Source: Gracilariopsis chorda
Taxonomy: Eukaryota > Rhodophyta > Florideophyceae > Gracilariales > Gracilariaceae
Length of the DNA: 64,000 nucleotides
Direction: 5' to 3'
Assembly: GCA_003194525.1 (NCBI GenBank)
Contig: NBIV01000037.1
Coordinates: 310,001-374,000 of the forward strand
A program made the position numbers and the translations under genes. The stretch's first letter is position 1, and every line of letters begins with the position of its first letter. The notes below the pieces were generated by a model. The model saw only the letters and a list, made by a program, of their open reading frames with translations, was not told the origin of the DNA and did not search any database. Below, piece after piece: positions 1-10,963 of this stretch.

Positions 1-3000
1 TTAATGGCTCTTTCGTTGAGCTTTGGTTTCCGTTGTCATTCCCCTGCTGTTCTTCGATAAAATAACATGCGATTCGAACCATCAACAGAATGCACTTCAT
101 GTTCGATTCACGGGCTAGAAATGTTGGGAGGGGATCGGGTTGCATTTCTTCCAAGCTCTTCTGGTCTAAACGATTCTCTCCTTTCAAGGCATTTGCAACT
201 TCCATGTTATATAGATCTGTCGTTGGGCCTTTATCCTCCGTGTCCTTTACAAATGATTCCGCTTCTTTGCTCTGATTCTGAGCCTGTTTGTGTATTGCGA
301 GAATCCGGTTGCACGAGTTGGCTCTAGTAGAACCGATAGAAGTTATACTTTCTGAATACTCGCGAAGAGCTTTCCAAAGCTTATCGATGGAATTCATAAT
401 GGATTGATATCGAATATGAGCCATCACAACCCATTTCCTTTGAATTGTTACCAGATCATGAAAGGCTATAATCCTCTTGTATCTGTTGATCCCATAGAGT
501 GCATGCTTACAAACAGGGCATCTTGGCCTTGTTCGTTCTTTCATGTCATATGGACCCTTTTGCAACGACTTCAGCTCATCCAAACCGACTGCAGTAGACC
601 ACTTCCCTTCAGAATTCCTTCTGTAGAATATTGAGATTTCAAGGATCCCGTCCAACGTTTCCACCGTAAATGCATGACCACAGGGCAACACAATAATGGA
701 AGAATCTTCTTCAGTTTCTTCCCCAAGATCTTTGAGTTTTCTCATCGTTATGTAATCTACCACTTGGTTCTGTGTCTTCTTCGTGTATTTCTTGTTCTCA
801 CTGGCGCAAGTTACACAGTACTTTTTGGAAGGGCATCTTTCTCCGCAAATGGAAGGACATTGATGCCCGCAATCGAGAGTTTCCTCGCATCTTGTGTCAC
901 ATGGTACTCTCAGACATGGTGTTGCGCACAACTGGTTACATTTCAGTTGCGCTTCACACGTGCATTTCCAGGTGCATCTCTCACAGCAAGAAAAGCATAC
1001 ATCGTTGCATTTCAGAGGGCATGTTGAATGCTCGCATTGAGCATCACACGTTGTACTAGAACATGGAGGGCATGAATTCGCATCATGACAAGGGCTCACG
1101 TTACATGTATGACCACATAAGAGAACTCGGCCACAGGCTTCTTTGCAACTGCCGGTATGGACCTTACCGACACCTGATTCCGTGCACTCGAAACACATAT
1201 TTCGACATACATGGCCACACTCACGAATACCCGCACACATCTTTCTGCACTTCTTCGATTCTTTCTCCCAACACTCAACGTCATTAACGTGGCCGCAATC
1301 CTGTACTACGTTGGAAGCAATTATCTCTCTGCATTTGTAACTTTCACCATAATCCTTCCTCTTCGTACAAACAGTATCAACTTCGTGGCCGCATGAAAGC
1401 TTGACGGTAATCGTAAACTGGCAGTTTCCACATGTCTCGTAACATAAACGTCGGCACGGGTGCTTGCAACCGGGAAGGAGTCGCTGGCAGTCTTCCAAAC
1501 AGTCTTGTATAAGGTGTTGTCGATCATCTGGATGACATCTTCTTCTACACATGTGCCCACATATCTTTCTTGCAGAACAAAGAGCTTCGCAACCACCATC
1601 CACAGAAATACATTCAGGGCGTGAGACGAAAATCTTCTTTCCGTGATTCTCGCACCGTAGTGGAATACTAGGACCTACAAGATGCTGACTACTGAGAATG
1701 TCTAAAACCTTCTGAAACATATGTGCCTTGGGAGAAGACCGAATAGTCTCAGCAGACCCAATAATGTACATTCCGTGTTTTGCTCTTGTGAGCATAACGT
1801 TGACTCGATTTCTAAACTTCAGAAACCCAACGCTTCCTCGATCATTGCACCGCACAGTAGAAACAAGTACGATTTCGGCCTCTTCTCCCTGGAAATTATC
1901 CACAGTTGACAGCCTCAGGCACTCCTTGAGGCTTGTAAGCTTCGCCTTTCTTAAGTCTTCAGAAGCAATACTTGCTGGGGAATCCCTGGGGTTACCTGAT
2001 GTGTTTTCAAAGGTTAGAGAGCTGAGTTCCTTTCCGTCAACATTAAAACCGGCGATTTGCAGGTCCTTAAGGTCATGCTCGTCGATGTGAACAAGGATTC
2101 TCTCTCTTAGCAATATCTCACGGAATAACAGCAATTGACCAACATACGGAGTGAGGATGGCTATCTGGTGTGGTTCGTAACCTTGGCGAATCACATATCG
2201 GGCTAGAGCACATATAAATTCCCCTTCATGCACATTCTTAAAAGACGTTAAGCTTTCATTGGTGGGATCGTGCTCATGCTCTCGATGGGTGACAAAGAAA
2301 AGAGGTGTCTGAAATCCTCGAGGACAGGCAGGAGGGTTCATCACCGTGGTCGAATCAATCAGGTAGGGGTAAAGTGTTTCCCGTGGTATTTGAGAAATAG
2401 TTGTGTGCATTCGACGCTGGGTACACAGCTTTGAAACAGGTAGGAATCCATTCGTTGCAATACGTTCAAACAAGGATATATCCAGGTCATGATTTCTGTT
2501 AGATTCTCTGCTCAAACGGAATTCAGATACCTTTGGTCTGAGCTGTAGGTGATCCCCGATCAGAATCAGTTGCTTAGTCCTTGATGACAAGGATGCAAGC
2601 ATGTGCGATTCTAGGACTTCAGCGGCTTCCTCGCAAATGATGACCGCTGGTGCCAATGCCTGAATGAGATCGTTGTACTTTGCAGCACCAGATGTTGTGC
2701 ATCCTATCACACGCGCTCGGCGCAGGCAGGCTATTTTTGAAACATTCTTGCTTTCATTCATTACACTGAACCAGCGCTCATGATGATCGAAAAGCTCTTT
2801 CATCTTGGACGCTGTACTTTTATCAAATTCCTCTCTGAGCTTGTCAATCTTCTCTTGCCTTGTGACACGCTCCGCAACATCGCCAAAACATAGATAGCTC
2901 TCAAGCATGGTGGCAAAATTGCCAACCAACTGAAATCCCTGTTCGCGTTCAAGGACGGTATTCCCTTCGACTTCGTCACTATGAAGAACCTCAGGGATTT

Positions 3001-5551
3001 TAGCTTCCCCTTTCGCTTCAACCTGATACGTCGTGTTTGAATTGCCTTCGATCGGTAAATGTTTGAGAAGCGTTGACGACAACACTACTTCTTCGCAAAA
3101 CTCTGCATGATTCTCTTGCATCCATTTACCAAATGCTTTTGATCTTTGCTTTGTGGATGTTGCACTCGTAACAAGTTCGGCAATCCTGTGCTCAGCTTCG
3201 GCACAATGGCTCCTACAGATAGCAATGTCTCGACGATGAACCCCAGAGATGCTTCTGGCCAATGGTTCCAAGGAACGCGATTTCAGGGTTTCATTCTTGG
3301 ACATGCTTCCTATCCTAACAACATCGTTCAACCCCACAGCTCCGGTATCAAGAAGAGCAGTGAGGAATTGGTCCAGGGCATGATTTGTGTAGCACACACA
3401 TAGGATAGGATCTAGAAATGGACTTGGACTGTCCTCATCCGGAGTCGCAGGGGGTCTTATGCCTGTGCGTGAGCGAGACCAATTTGAGTCCGGCACCCCA
3501 GCAGAGTTGTTAAGTAGCGCCTGAATTATCTTAACACCAATATAAGTCTTTCCACAGCCCGGAGGACCTTGTATCATGGCGATCTCATGCGACAAACCAC
3601 TCACAAACGACTCAATCTGGCTTTCATCGAGCGAAATCTCTTTCTTGTTGTTGTGTAGCAGCTTCATGACCCCGTTATAATCCACAAGGGCTACGTTCTT
3701 GAACTCGGGAGGGAGTTCTGCGGAATCTTTTGCGAGAAAAGAAAGATCGTAGCGAGTGGATGGAGATATATAGGAAGCGAAAGCAGGGCTAGCCTCTACT
3801 GAAACTTGATCCTTGTTTGTAGACTTGTCCCTGAGCAGATTCCTGTCCGTTAACTTCACCGCCCATGGAAGTTCTTTCAAGCGGGATCTTTGCAATGAAT
3901 GTAAAACGGGTATGCTGCCCGCAACGAAGTGGCCTCTGACCTGAAGTATGACATTCGTTGTATTGCTCTGCTCAGTTTTCTTCCTACGACTCAACATTTC
4001 CATTAAAAAAAAAGTGTCATCCTGCGCAACTGGTTGCACATGCAGTGTTGTGCAGCGGTCCTTAGATTTTCCCAGTTGGTTCCGCCCCTCATAGTGAACG
4101 AATGCAAACACAAGTCTCGCCCCACCTAAATCTATATGATTCCTTTCGTCGTCGCGTTCACGTGTTATTGGTTGTCTCAACGCGTCAGGGCAGCCTTCTA
4201 GATTGTTCTTGTTCTCAACATATTGAACGTTCAAGGCTATGCATACAATAGATTTCGATTGAAGCAGATGGTAACCGTAACCATAGTCCCAGGAAGTTTG
4301 CCTCTCAGATTCCTTATTCGCTGGAAAGATCTGGTCAAACTCCAGTCTGACTAGTGTACCATTTACGTGTGAAGCAGACAGACCAGCCACTTCAACATTC
4401 CTCAGTAAGAGACATGAACCGCCTTGCGATCGATGGTCGTCGTAGAATTTGAAATGGTGCTTTTTGGATGTTGTACCCAAGATATTGGATTGGAAGAAAT
4501 GATGGATTGCTTTGCGTAGTGGCGCGATCATGTCTTCTCTAGTAAGTCGAAACTGGATATCTAGATGGCGATCTACATCATCATCCATCCAACTATTAGA
4601 AGCGCCAGCAAGTCTTCCACTTTGAAACGGAAGGTAAGGAGAGAGCAGGCATGCGATCTCCGACTGATTTGGGACGACTTGTATTTGCCGAAAGTCAGCT
4701 GCGTCGTTATCATGGCGGGGACCGTTTTGTCGAAAGGAGCCTGGTCCTTCATTCATGAACGCCTCAATCTCTGCCTCGGAAGCCACATTGCCTTCTAGCG
4801 AGTTCTTGTCAGTATTTGGGCTCTTCAGATACTTTGACTTGGCAGAGCAGATTTCAGTGAGGCGATCAATAAGACGCAGAAGTTCTTGGGCCTGTTTGCT
4901 GGTGTCATTACATCCTGTGATATATTTGTGTACGTAGTCGAGAATACCAGGTAAAATGTCTTCCCATATTGCATCAGATCGCGCTTGATACACAGTCTGA
5001 ACCACAGCATAACACATGGAAAGGAATGGAACGGCGCAGTCAATCGATGAGGACGGTTGATAATACGTGAGATCCACGGAGCGGAGACGTTTGTCGAAAA
5101 TTTGGCCTTCCCTTGTGTGGAAGACTTCATCGAGCAGATTGACGTAGCGAAGAAAGAATGTCCTGTGTCGTAAGAGACACTCGTATACAGTTGAAATATC
5201 AGATACTCGAACAGAATGCCTGATGTCAGGATGCGATAGAAGACAGCACAGGGGAACAGCAACGCTTTGAAACGAAACGAGATGGCTTGTTGCACCGGCA
5301 TCCAGTGTAAATGCACAGGAGAGTATGTGAGATAGCTGTTTCAACCCCCTCGGGCTTGCTAGAAGGCGTACGATGGCATCCTTGTTTGTATCGGTCAGTG
5401 CGGCGATAAGAAGCTTGCGCATGTCATGTTGATGGCGAAACTCTTTCTTCAGCAGTGTACTAAATGAAGCGGGGGTACGATGCGGGGATGAAGGTGATGC
5501 CGGAGTGGCAAAGGACCTCCGATTTCCTGGGGACTTCTTCGGGGTTTGCAT
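1..5551 (-). CDS. ZNFX1-like SF1 RNA helicase with NFX1-type zinc fingers (3' end outside window)
   Basis: One frame is open from an ATG at 5551 to the left edge, about 1,850 codons with no intron; an in-frame stop at 5594-5596 lies upstream, so this is the first ATG. The N-terminal region carries the family signature LDIQFRLTREDMIAPLR. The helicase core has Walker A GPPGCGKTY (residues 662-670), motif Ia ILCVCYTNHALDQFL, Walker B ICEEAAEV (about 972-979), motif III LIGDHLQLRP, motif V DNFQGEEAEIVLVS (about 1215) and motif VI VMLTRAKHGMYIIG (about 1255). Cys/His-rich NFX1-type fingers follow (about 1320-1590; SCGHEVDTVC, DCGHQCPSICGE), then a RING-like LPCGHAF...CPVCK stretch (about 1625-1685). 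Human ZNFX1 is of similar size and acts in RNA sensing and small-RNA pathways, so a role in RNA surveillance is likely but inferred. The family call is firm; the C-terminus is not visible. Confidence 0.93.
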   Translation of the reverse strand, partial: MQTPKKSPGNRRSFATPASPSSPHRTPASFSTLLKKEFRHQHDMRKLLIAALTDTNKDAIVRLLASPRGLKQLSHILSCAFTLDAGATSHLVSFQSVAVPLCCLLSHPDIRHSVRVSDISTVYECLLRHRTFFLRYVNLLDEVFHTREGQIFDKRLRSVDLTYYQPSSSIDCAVPFLSMCYAVVQTVYQARSDAIWEDILPGILDYVHKYITGCNDTSKQAQELLRLIDRLTEICSAKSKYLKSPNTDKNSLEGNVASEAEIEAFMNEGPGSFRQNGPRHDNDAADFRQIQVVPNQSEIACLLSPYLPFQSGRLAGASNSWMDDDVDRHLDIQFRLTREDMIAPLRKAIHHFFQSNILGTTSKKHHFKFYDDHRSQGGSCLLLRNVEVAGLSASHVNGTLVRLEFDQIFPANKESERQTSWDYGYGYHLLQSKSIVCIALNVQYVENKNNLEGCPDALRQPITRERDDERNHIDLGGARLVFAFVHYEGRNQLGKSKDRCTTLHVQPVAQDDTFFLMEMLSRRKKTEQSNTTNVILQVRGHFVAGSIPVLHSLQRSRLKELPWAVKLTDRNLLRDKSTNKDQVSVEASPAFASYISPSTRYDLSFLAKDSAELPPEFKNVALVDYNGVMKLLHNNKKEISLDESQIESFVSGLSHEIAMIQGPPGCGKTYIGVKIIQALLNNSAGVPDSNWSRSRTGIRPPATPDEDSPSPFLDPILCVCYTNHALDQFLTALLDTGAVGLNDVVRIGSMSKNETLKSRSLEPLARSISGVHRRDIAICRSHCAEAEHRIAELVTSATSTKQRSKAFGKWMQENHAEFCEEVVLSSTLLKHLPIEGNSNTTYQVEAKGEAKIPEVLHSDEVEGNTVLEREQGFQLVGNFATMLESYLCFGDVAERVTRQEKIDKLREEFDKSTASKMKELFDHHERWFSVMNESKNVSKIACLRRARVIGCTTSGAAKYNDLIQALAPAVIICEEAAEVLESHMLASLSSRTKQLILIGDHLQLRPKVSEFRLSRESNRNHDLDISLFERIATNGFLPVSKLCTQRRMHTTISQIPRETLYPYLIDSTTVMNPPACPRGFQTPLFFVTHREHEHDPTNESLTSFKNVHEGEFICALARYVIRQGYEPHQIAILTPYVGQLLLFREILLRERILVHIDEHDLKDLQIAGFNVDGKELSSLTFENTSGNPRDSPASIASEDLRKAKLTSLKECLRLSTVDNFQGEEAEIVLVSTVRCNDRGSVGFLKFRNRVNVMLTRAKHGMYIIGSAETIRSSPKAHMFQKVLDILSSQHLVGPSIPLRCENHGKKIFVSRPECISVDGGCEALCSARKICGHMCRRRCHPDDRQHLIQDCLEDCQRLLPGCKHPCRRLCYETCGNCQFTITVKLSCGHEVDTVCTKRKDYGESYKCREIIASNVVQDCGHVNDVECWEKESKKCRKMCAGIRECGHVCRNMCFECTESGVGKVHTGSCKEACGRVLLCGHTCNVSPCHDANSCPPCSSTTCDAQCEHSTCPLKCNDVCFSCCERCTWKCTCEAQLKCNQLCATPCLRVPCDTRCEETLDCGHQCPSICGERCPSKKYCVTCASENKKYTKKTQNQVVDYITMRKLKDLGEETEEDSSIIVLPCGHAFTVETLDGILEISIFYRRNSEGKWSTAVGLDELKSLQKGPYDMKERTRPRCPVCKHALYGINRYKRIIAFHDLVTIQRKWVVMAHIRYQSIMNSIDKLWKALREYSESITSIGSTRANSCNRILAIHKQAQNQSKEAESFVKDTEDKGPTTDLYNMEVANALKGENRLDQKSLEEMQPDPLPTFLARESNMKCILLMVRIACYFIEEQQGNDNGNQSSTKEPL

Positions 5552-8471
5552 TGGGGTCGTGTTGCCAAAACTATCCGAAAAAGGCCGATAAGTTCAACGC
5601 GTGAAGAAGATTGCTTTCTGATCGGCACAATCTGAATGAGTAAGGGATTGTCAACCACGGCTATCACTGACACCTGCTGTGCAAACTTGACGGAAAGCGA
5701 GCAGTTGCGCATGTACCAGTGATGATGATGCTTCGATTTATTGTTTGAAGGGGAGGCTCTGTGTACCACGGTACCAAGGGAACTGGATACATGCCAGTAG
5801 TAACCGAACAGATACGTAGCGGTCCCTAACCCTTTACCTTCCGACCAGCAGATGTTTACAGTATGAAGTGCAGTGGCGCAGGATCAGGATTCTCGCACTC
5901 CACAATCCAGGATTTGCGCCTGTAACAGTTGAAGCTCAATGTTCCACGGCGACCGTTTTGCCAGTTGAAAATATTTTTGGTCTCTTCTTGTGTGTTCAAC
6001 ACAACACAACACACTGTACCCCTTGGTACCAACGGTACCGAAGGTACCAAAGGTACATATTCCCGAAGTGCGGAGTTTGAACTTTGCAGGCAGAACAAAA
6101 CAAGTCCGACGAGCCATCGCGCAGAGCTCGGTAAGCGGACAAAAGTTAACAGGTCCCGGTCTGACCACTTGTCCCTCTAGATACGGCACCCATCTACCGT
6201 CGTACGCGGATCACGGTATGAAAGGTTCAACCTGGGGTCTGAGCATAAATTATTCTTGCACAGCGCGGCAAATTTTGCCAACCACAAGTGTTATTATCCA
6301 CTTTAAACTGAGCTATCAGGGCTGACGGACAGCTAGATGTGGGAATAATCTAAACTTTTTATCAACTACAACAGACAAGCACAAATATAGCCCGTTCGTT
6401 CGTATTTTTTGTCTTCCTTGCCAATACTCAGTCAACGAAGCAGCTAGTGAGGTTACTGTTTCATAAAGTGATGGATCTACAGTCGGGCAAGCCCAAAAGT
6501 CCGCTTCATCTACCTCTGTATTTCATTCTACATCTCTCTTTCCCTTGCCTATTTCCAGGGATCATTTCAACGGAAACTATAACATATTATGTCGATTGAA
6601 ATATATACAACCACATCTTTAAACACAAAGTTCAGCATATCTCTGGCGTTTTGATCCAGCTAATTGAAGAGCAGAAACCATAATAATATTTCGTAGAGTT
6701 GTCACAAAGTGGCCTTGGGTACTGTTGGAACAAACACGAAAACTCTAGGCTCCACGAGTAGCGAATGGAGCGTAACATTGTGGCAGATCCGTGTCAGTTT
6801 ATACTAACGATATTGGATACAAGCCAAATAAGCGGGCGGTCCGAAGTGTACCTTCACAAACGCCGGAGCGTAGAACGAAAAAAATCTAAACCTGAAGACA
6901 GGGCCACCATAACAACCGAATGCAAAAATGCATTAAAGCTAAATCCAAAATTGGTAACCAACGTGCGATAGACCTCGCGCCATGAGTGATGCTCTTCACT
7001 TAATTGGTATTAGCCTTATTTCTAATTCTAAAAGCAGAACTCGCAGAACTTATGCACGAAAGGAGCGCGAATAATCCATTTCTTTTGACATGGAGGGTGC
7101 TACGTCTATTCTAGGAGCAGATAAAGATTCGCTTGCATGCACACAAATGGTTGTCCCATTCCTTTCTATTGTCACGAAATGACATACTGCGAGCGTTTTT
7201 ACGCCAAATATCACATGCATTCTCATTTATTAAGATGGCAGATCTTGTATTCAAACTATGGGTGCGTCACGCACAAAAGAATAGTAGAAACAAAGTGCTT
7301 TGACACAAACCGTTTGTGTCTTGTCTGTAGAACATGTCAAGTTGTATATGCATACTCCAAATCGAGACATGGCGACGATTAAGTGCACAAAAAACATAGA
7401 GTATGCAGGCGATAGGTACTCGAAAGATATACAGTAAAGCTTCAATACCGTAATGAATGGCAGTATTGCACATAGATAATAAGTTAGCTGGTTGATGTGA
7501 CGAAGCGACTTCTTTTTTATGGGCTGATGATGGTCGATGTTGATGAGGCGGATGAAATTCGTACCATAAAATACTCTCTCCCCCAAAAAAAGGCTTACAA
7601 TTTGTTGGCTTCTGGAAGAAGCTATTAGTCACATTCCTTTCTCCGCTTCTTGTAGAACGCCGGAGCTCTAATCCTCAAGCCCCCGCATGTCTCGGACGAC
7701 GCAGCACCAAGTACTTTATATCAATTTTGCTATTCTAAACCCAGAAAACCTATATCTGGTAAAGGGGCAGTATGTGCCTAAACACGCAATGTAATACAAC
7801 TGAAATCCCGAGCATGGCTCCACGGTCTGGAAAGCGGGGCTTAACCACATGCACGTGTGGGAGGAAGGCTCAGCCAGAAGAGCGTGAAGGAGCAGCGCTT
7901 TACAGTCACAACGCTGAAGAGCAGGGCCCAACTTTTATCTACGAGCTTCGTAGTACGAAGAAACCCAGAGCGCAGCCCTACGGATCGAATGGTAGATAAT
8001 TTCAGACCAAACAGTTTATGGAGGCAGGGGGTGACTTGTTTAAATTGTTTGCACGACTGCCACATTTCAAACTCGCACAGAAGTGTACGGCGCACAGGTG
8101 TCCACAACGTAGGTGTGACGCGTGACGCTCACGCACTCCTGTCCTGAAATCCAAACGAAGTGGTGTTCGCTGGATCTGCATGTGAAATCATGCGGTCTGT
8201 CGCACCATTCCAGTCTATCTATCTATACAGTAGGTCTACCGTTAGTATCGGTGAAGTTCGGCGTAAGGGTCCGGAATTTAGGTTGCATGATCGGTTCGAG
8301 AGTAAAGGATTAGAAACCCAACCCGTCAGCCTTCTAACCCTTCTCCTCATAGCCTTCTATACTCGGTGCATTGGTCGAGTTGTCGAAGCCTCTAAAACGC
8401 TCATTCCAGTTCTCAAACAAGGTTGGTGTTAGCCACTTCTCTGTACGCCCTGCGTATTGGTGGCATCCATA
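5552..8471. other. Intergenic region without a supported gene
   Basis: About 2.9 kb between the helicase start and uL23m. Only short unsupported ORFs occur. The notable content is a run of KpnI-type GGTACC words at 5764-5780 and 6018-6056, and the word CTAACCCTTTA near 5827. Nothing resembles a tRNA or a spliceosomal RNA by eye. Confidence 0.6.
6018..6056. repeat. Short imperfect tandem repeat built on GGTACC
   Basis: Four successive units of the form GGTACCaaNG (GGTACCAACG, GGTACCGAAG, GGTACCAAAG, GGTAC) follow one another. The same words recur at 5764-5780 and near 10475-10490, each time close to a CTAACCCTTTA-like word. The function is unknown. Confidence 0.55.
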
Positions 8472-8920
8472 ATGCCGCCAAGAATCTGGATGCCAAACTT
8501 TCCTCTCGTTCTTCGCCTCAAAGCCCCTCCGCGCGTTCACCCCCCCGTGCAAATGCCTCCGGTAAGTCAGAGTCATTCTTGAGGAAAAAAGTGTGATCCT
8601 CCCGTCTACTAGTCACGCTAACACTCATCTTGTTCTGCGATTCGAAGCCCGGCATGGAAGGTACCTTTCACACATCGGAGATCGTACTAGAGACAGTACA
8701 ACAACTCACCAAACCTGAGATGAAGAGATTCTTGACAGCTGTATACGGGCTCGATGTCAAGCGCATTAACTCCTTGAACGTCATGGGAAACCGACGAAAC
8801 GAGAGTTCACAAATGCCTCGAAGAGACAAAGATTTCAAGCGCTTTTACGTCAAACTGAATCAGCCAGTTGAGCTTCCGAACATCCCCAAGTCACTTGACA
8901 TAGTCAAAAGGGAATCGTGA
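8472..8920 (+). CDS. MRPL23: Mitochondrial large-subunit ribosomal protein uL23m
   Basis: Two exons: 8472-8561 (30 codons) and 8648-8920. They are separated by an 86-nt phase-0 intron with GTAAGT donor, a CTAAC branch-like word and an AG acceptor at 8646-8647. The 120-residue product starts MPPRIWMPNFPLVL, the usual N-terminal strand of uL23m. It continues with LTKPEMKRFLTAVYGLDV, the RNA-binding alpha/beta core, then FKRFYVKLNQ and an acidic C-terminus. Length and layout match mitochondrial rather than cytosolic or plastid uL23. The protein binds domain III of the mitochondrial large rRNA near the exit tunnel. The exon-2 frame alone lacks an ATG before the conserved core, which supports the spliced model. 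The 3' end is convergent with the SDR gene, 50 bp away. Confidence 0.85.
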
Positions 8921-8970
8921 ATCAAAACAGTACCACACCAGTACATAAGTTCCACCTACGCTTTTGGAAA

Positions 8971-10158
8971 TCATCGACAATCCCTGCGCATTTCAAGCAG
9001 CTCGCCACTCCGAGAACCCGTGAGCTGCTGCAATGCCGTTGCTACATCTTTGTATTTAAACACAAATCCATTCTCCCTGGTGCGCTTTGGAAGCACCTGC
9101 TGTCCAGCCAGAATGAGCTGCGCTGCTTCGTTTCCAAGGAGAGCCTGAATAGCCTGTTTGGGCACCGGCAGCCAGCTTGGTCTTCCAAGCGCTTTACCAA
9201 GTTCCTGACAAAACTCTGCGAGGCGAACCGGTTGTGGTGCCGTCGCGTTATAAACTCCGTTCCATTTCGTATCGACAGTTGCATGTAGGAGCAGACGTAC
9301 AACATCTTCAATATGCACCCACGAGAACCATTGCTCACCTCCACCCGGCGGTCCGCCAAGAAACGCACGGAATGCCGTACTCATCTTTGGCAATGCACCA
9401 CCGCCATTCCCCAGAACCACCCCAAATCGGAATACTGTTGTACGTGACTGATTCGTATTTGCCAATGCAGCTTGCTCCCAATTCATCGCAATTGTGGCTA
9501 AGTAATCCGAGCCCGCTTTGCACTTTTCCGTAAAAACCTTTGACGCAGACGGTCCATAGTAGCCAACAGCCGAGGCATTGATCAGCACTGCATTCGATCT
9601 GTGTTTTCGAACAGCATCCACCAGTTTTCTGGTCCCGTTCACTCGCGAATTATAAAGAATTTGCTTTCTGGATGCAGTCCATCGACCATCTTCCACTGGC
9701 TCTCCGGCCAGGTTGATGATTGCATCAGCTTGGCCGATTGCTTCAAAAACGCTGTCGGAGACCGGTTCGTCCGGTTCTGCGTCGTATACCAATGCCCTAG
9801 GCATTGCCCCTGTTCGCGGTGAGAACATATCTCGTGCTCTGTTCGGTTGACGAGAAAGCAGAACTACTTCACTGTTGCATTCTTGAAGTTGCTCCACCAA
9901 AGCACGCCCGATTAGGCCGCTACCGCCGGTAACAACGACACTTCGACCAGATAGCGCATCCAAAACACGTTCATCTATACTCGGTGACGAGCCAGCGCTG
10001 CGCATATAGAGCTGATAAGACACAGTGGCGGTATGCTGTGAGCGGCTTTGCAAGTGACAGATTCCACTGCGTGGACGTCTGTTGCTGAGTGACCTCAGCT
10101 TTTTGTGAGGCGCACATACAAACGTTAGGTTTGCGGTGAGTCCTTGTTGAATCACCAT
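8971..10158 (-). CDS. NAD(P)-binding epimerase-family protein, YfcH/SDR39U1/GC1 type
   Basis: A 395-residue single-exon protein. An N-terminal extension of about 70 residues, rich in Ser, Arg and Gln, looks like a plastid (or mitochondrial) transit peptide. The extended-SDR Rossmann motif VVVTGGSGLIG follows (GGSGLIG at 78-84), then INLAGEPV, the SAVGYYG segment, FRFGVVLG, and the C-terminal WLPVPKQAIQALLG and LPKRTRENGF region typical of the TIGR01777/DUF1731 family. Bacterial YfcH and animal SDR39U1 lack a defined substrate. The plant homologue GC1 (GIANT CHLOROPLAST 1) sits on the plastid inner envelope and affects plastid division. A plastid location here is inferred from the extension. 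It is convergent with uL23m. Confidence 0.88.
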   Translation of the reverse strand: MVIQQGLTANLTFVCAPHKKLRSLSNRRPRSGICHLQSRSQHTATVSYQLYMRSAGSSPSIDERVLDALSGRSVVVTGGSGLIGRALVEQLQECNSEVVLLSRQPNRARDMFSPRTGAMPRALVYDAEPDEPVSDSVFEAIGQADAIINLAGEPVEDGRWTASRKQILYNSRVNGTRKLVDAVRKHRSNAVLINASAVGYYGPSASKVFTEKCKAGSDYLATIAMNWEQAALANTNQSRTTVFRFGVVLGNGGGALPKMSTAFRAFLGGPPGGGEQWFSWVHIEDVVRLLLHATVDTKWNGVYNATAPQPVRLAEFCQELGKALGRPSWLPVPKQAIQALLGNEAAQLILAGQQVLPKRTRENGFVFKYKDVATALQQLTGSRSGELLEMRRDCR

Positions 10159-10963
10159 TACGGAGGGGTGTTGTATCTAGAGTAAGTAACCCGGAACAAG
10201 ATCCTTGCTTGGTTGTGGTTGAAGGCATGTAACCGTCAATAGGTCCTTCTGCGAAAGGTGACGAAGGCAGTCGCTGGCGTTATCGCTATTGATGCGAATG
10301 GTACGATTTACTCCTGTTGTTTTGAAATTGCCGATTCGGCTCTTCAATGAGAAAGAGAAACGCTTGTTCACTTTGAGCTCCTCAATCAGCCGGATAGAGT
10401 CTCATTCTACCGAGGAACGGTACAAAGAATATGGCGATAGGCAGCGGTAAGGGTTAAAGGGTTAGCTACCAACGGTACCAACGGCACCTGATACCACCTC
10501 TGACTGCAGGAGGACATCATTCGTGTTCGTTCCATCAGTATGGTGCACCGCAGACCATAGAACTCAAAAAATGAAGTCAGAAAAAAGGTTTTGATCGAGA
10601 TGTGAAGCGAAACGGCAGGCCAGTCAAGAGCATTGTGGGGCAAACATCGTCTCCACAAGGGTGATGCTTTCCTTCCCGTTCCGCTTGGCTCGATTCGGAA
10701 TGCCTTGCTGAAGCTCATGGGTTATGAAACACATACCTGATAGTCCATCATCACCAGGGGCACCAGATTCATATTCAGTTCGCAAATTGCAGCGTTAAGC
10801 AAGGGTAAGGGCTAAGAGTTACCCTTGGAAATACATTTACAAGTTCTATGATACAAGAATTGATTTGTTTCAACCAACACCCAGACTTGAATAAATCGTT
10901 CACCAGAGTTATTCACGGCTGGTCATAAGATAGCAGTGATTGGGTCTTCTGCCGTGTCCCAAA
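10159..10963. other. Divergent intergenic region
   Basis: About 800 bp between the divergently transcribed SDR and BSD2-like genes, and presumably holding both promoters. At 10447-10490 it carries AAGGGTTAAAGGGTTAG followed by TACCAACGGTACCAACGG. This is the same pairing of CCCTTTA-type and GGTACC words seen near 5,800 and 17,300. I see no gene. Confidence 0.5.

Noticed and set aside
67-4937. Plus-strand frames across the first 5 kb
   Set aside because: They lie opposite the long conserved helicase frame and show no domain of their own; they are shadows of it.
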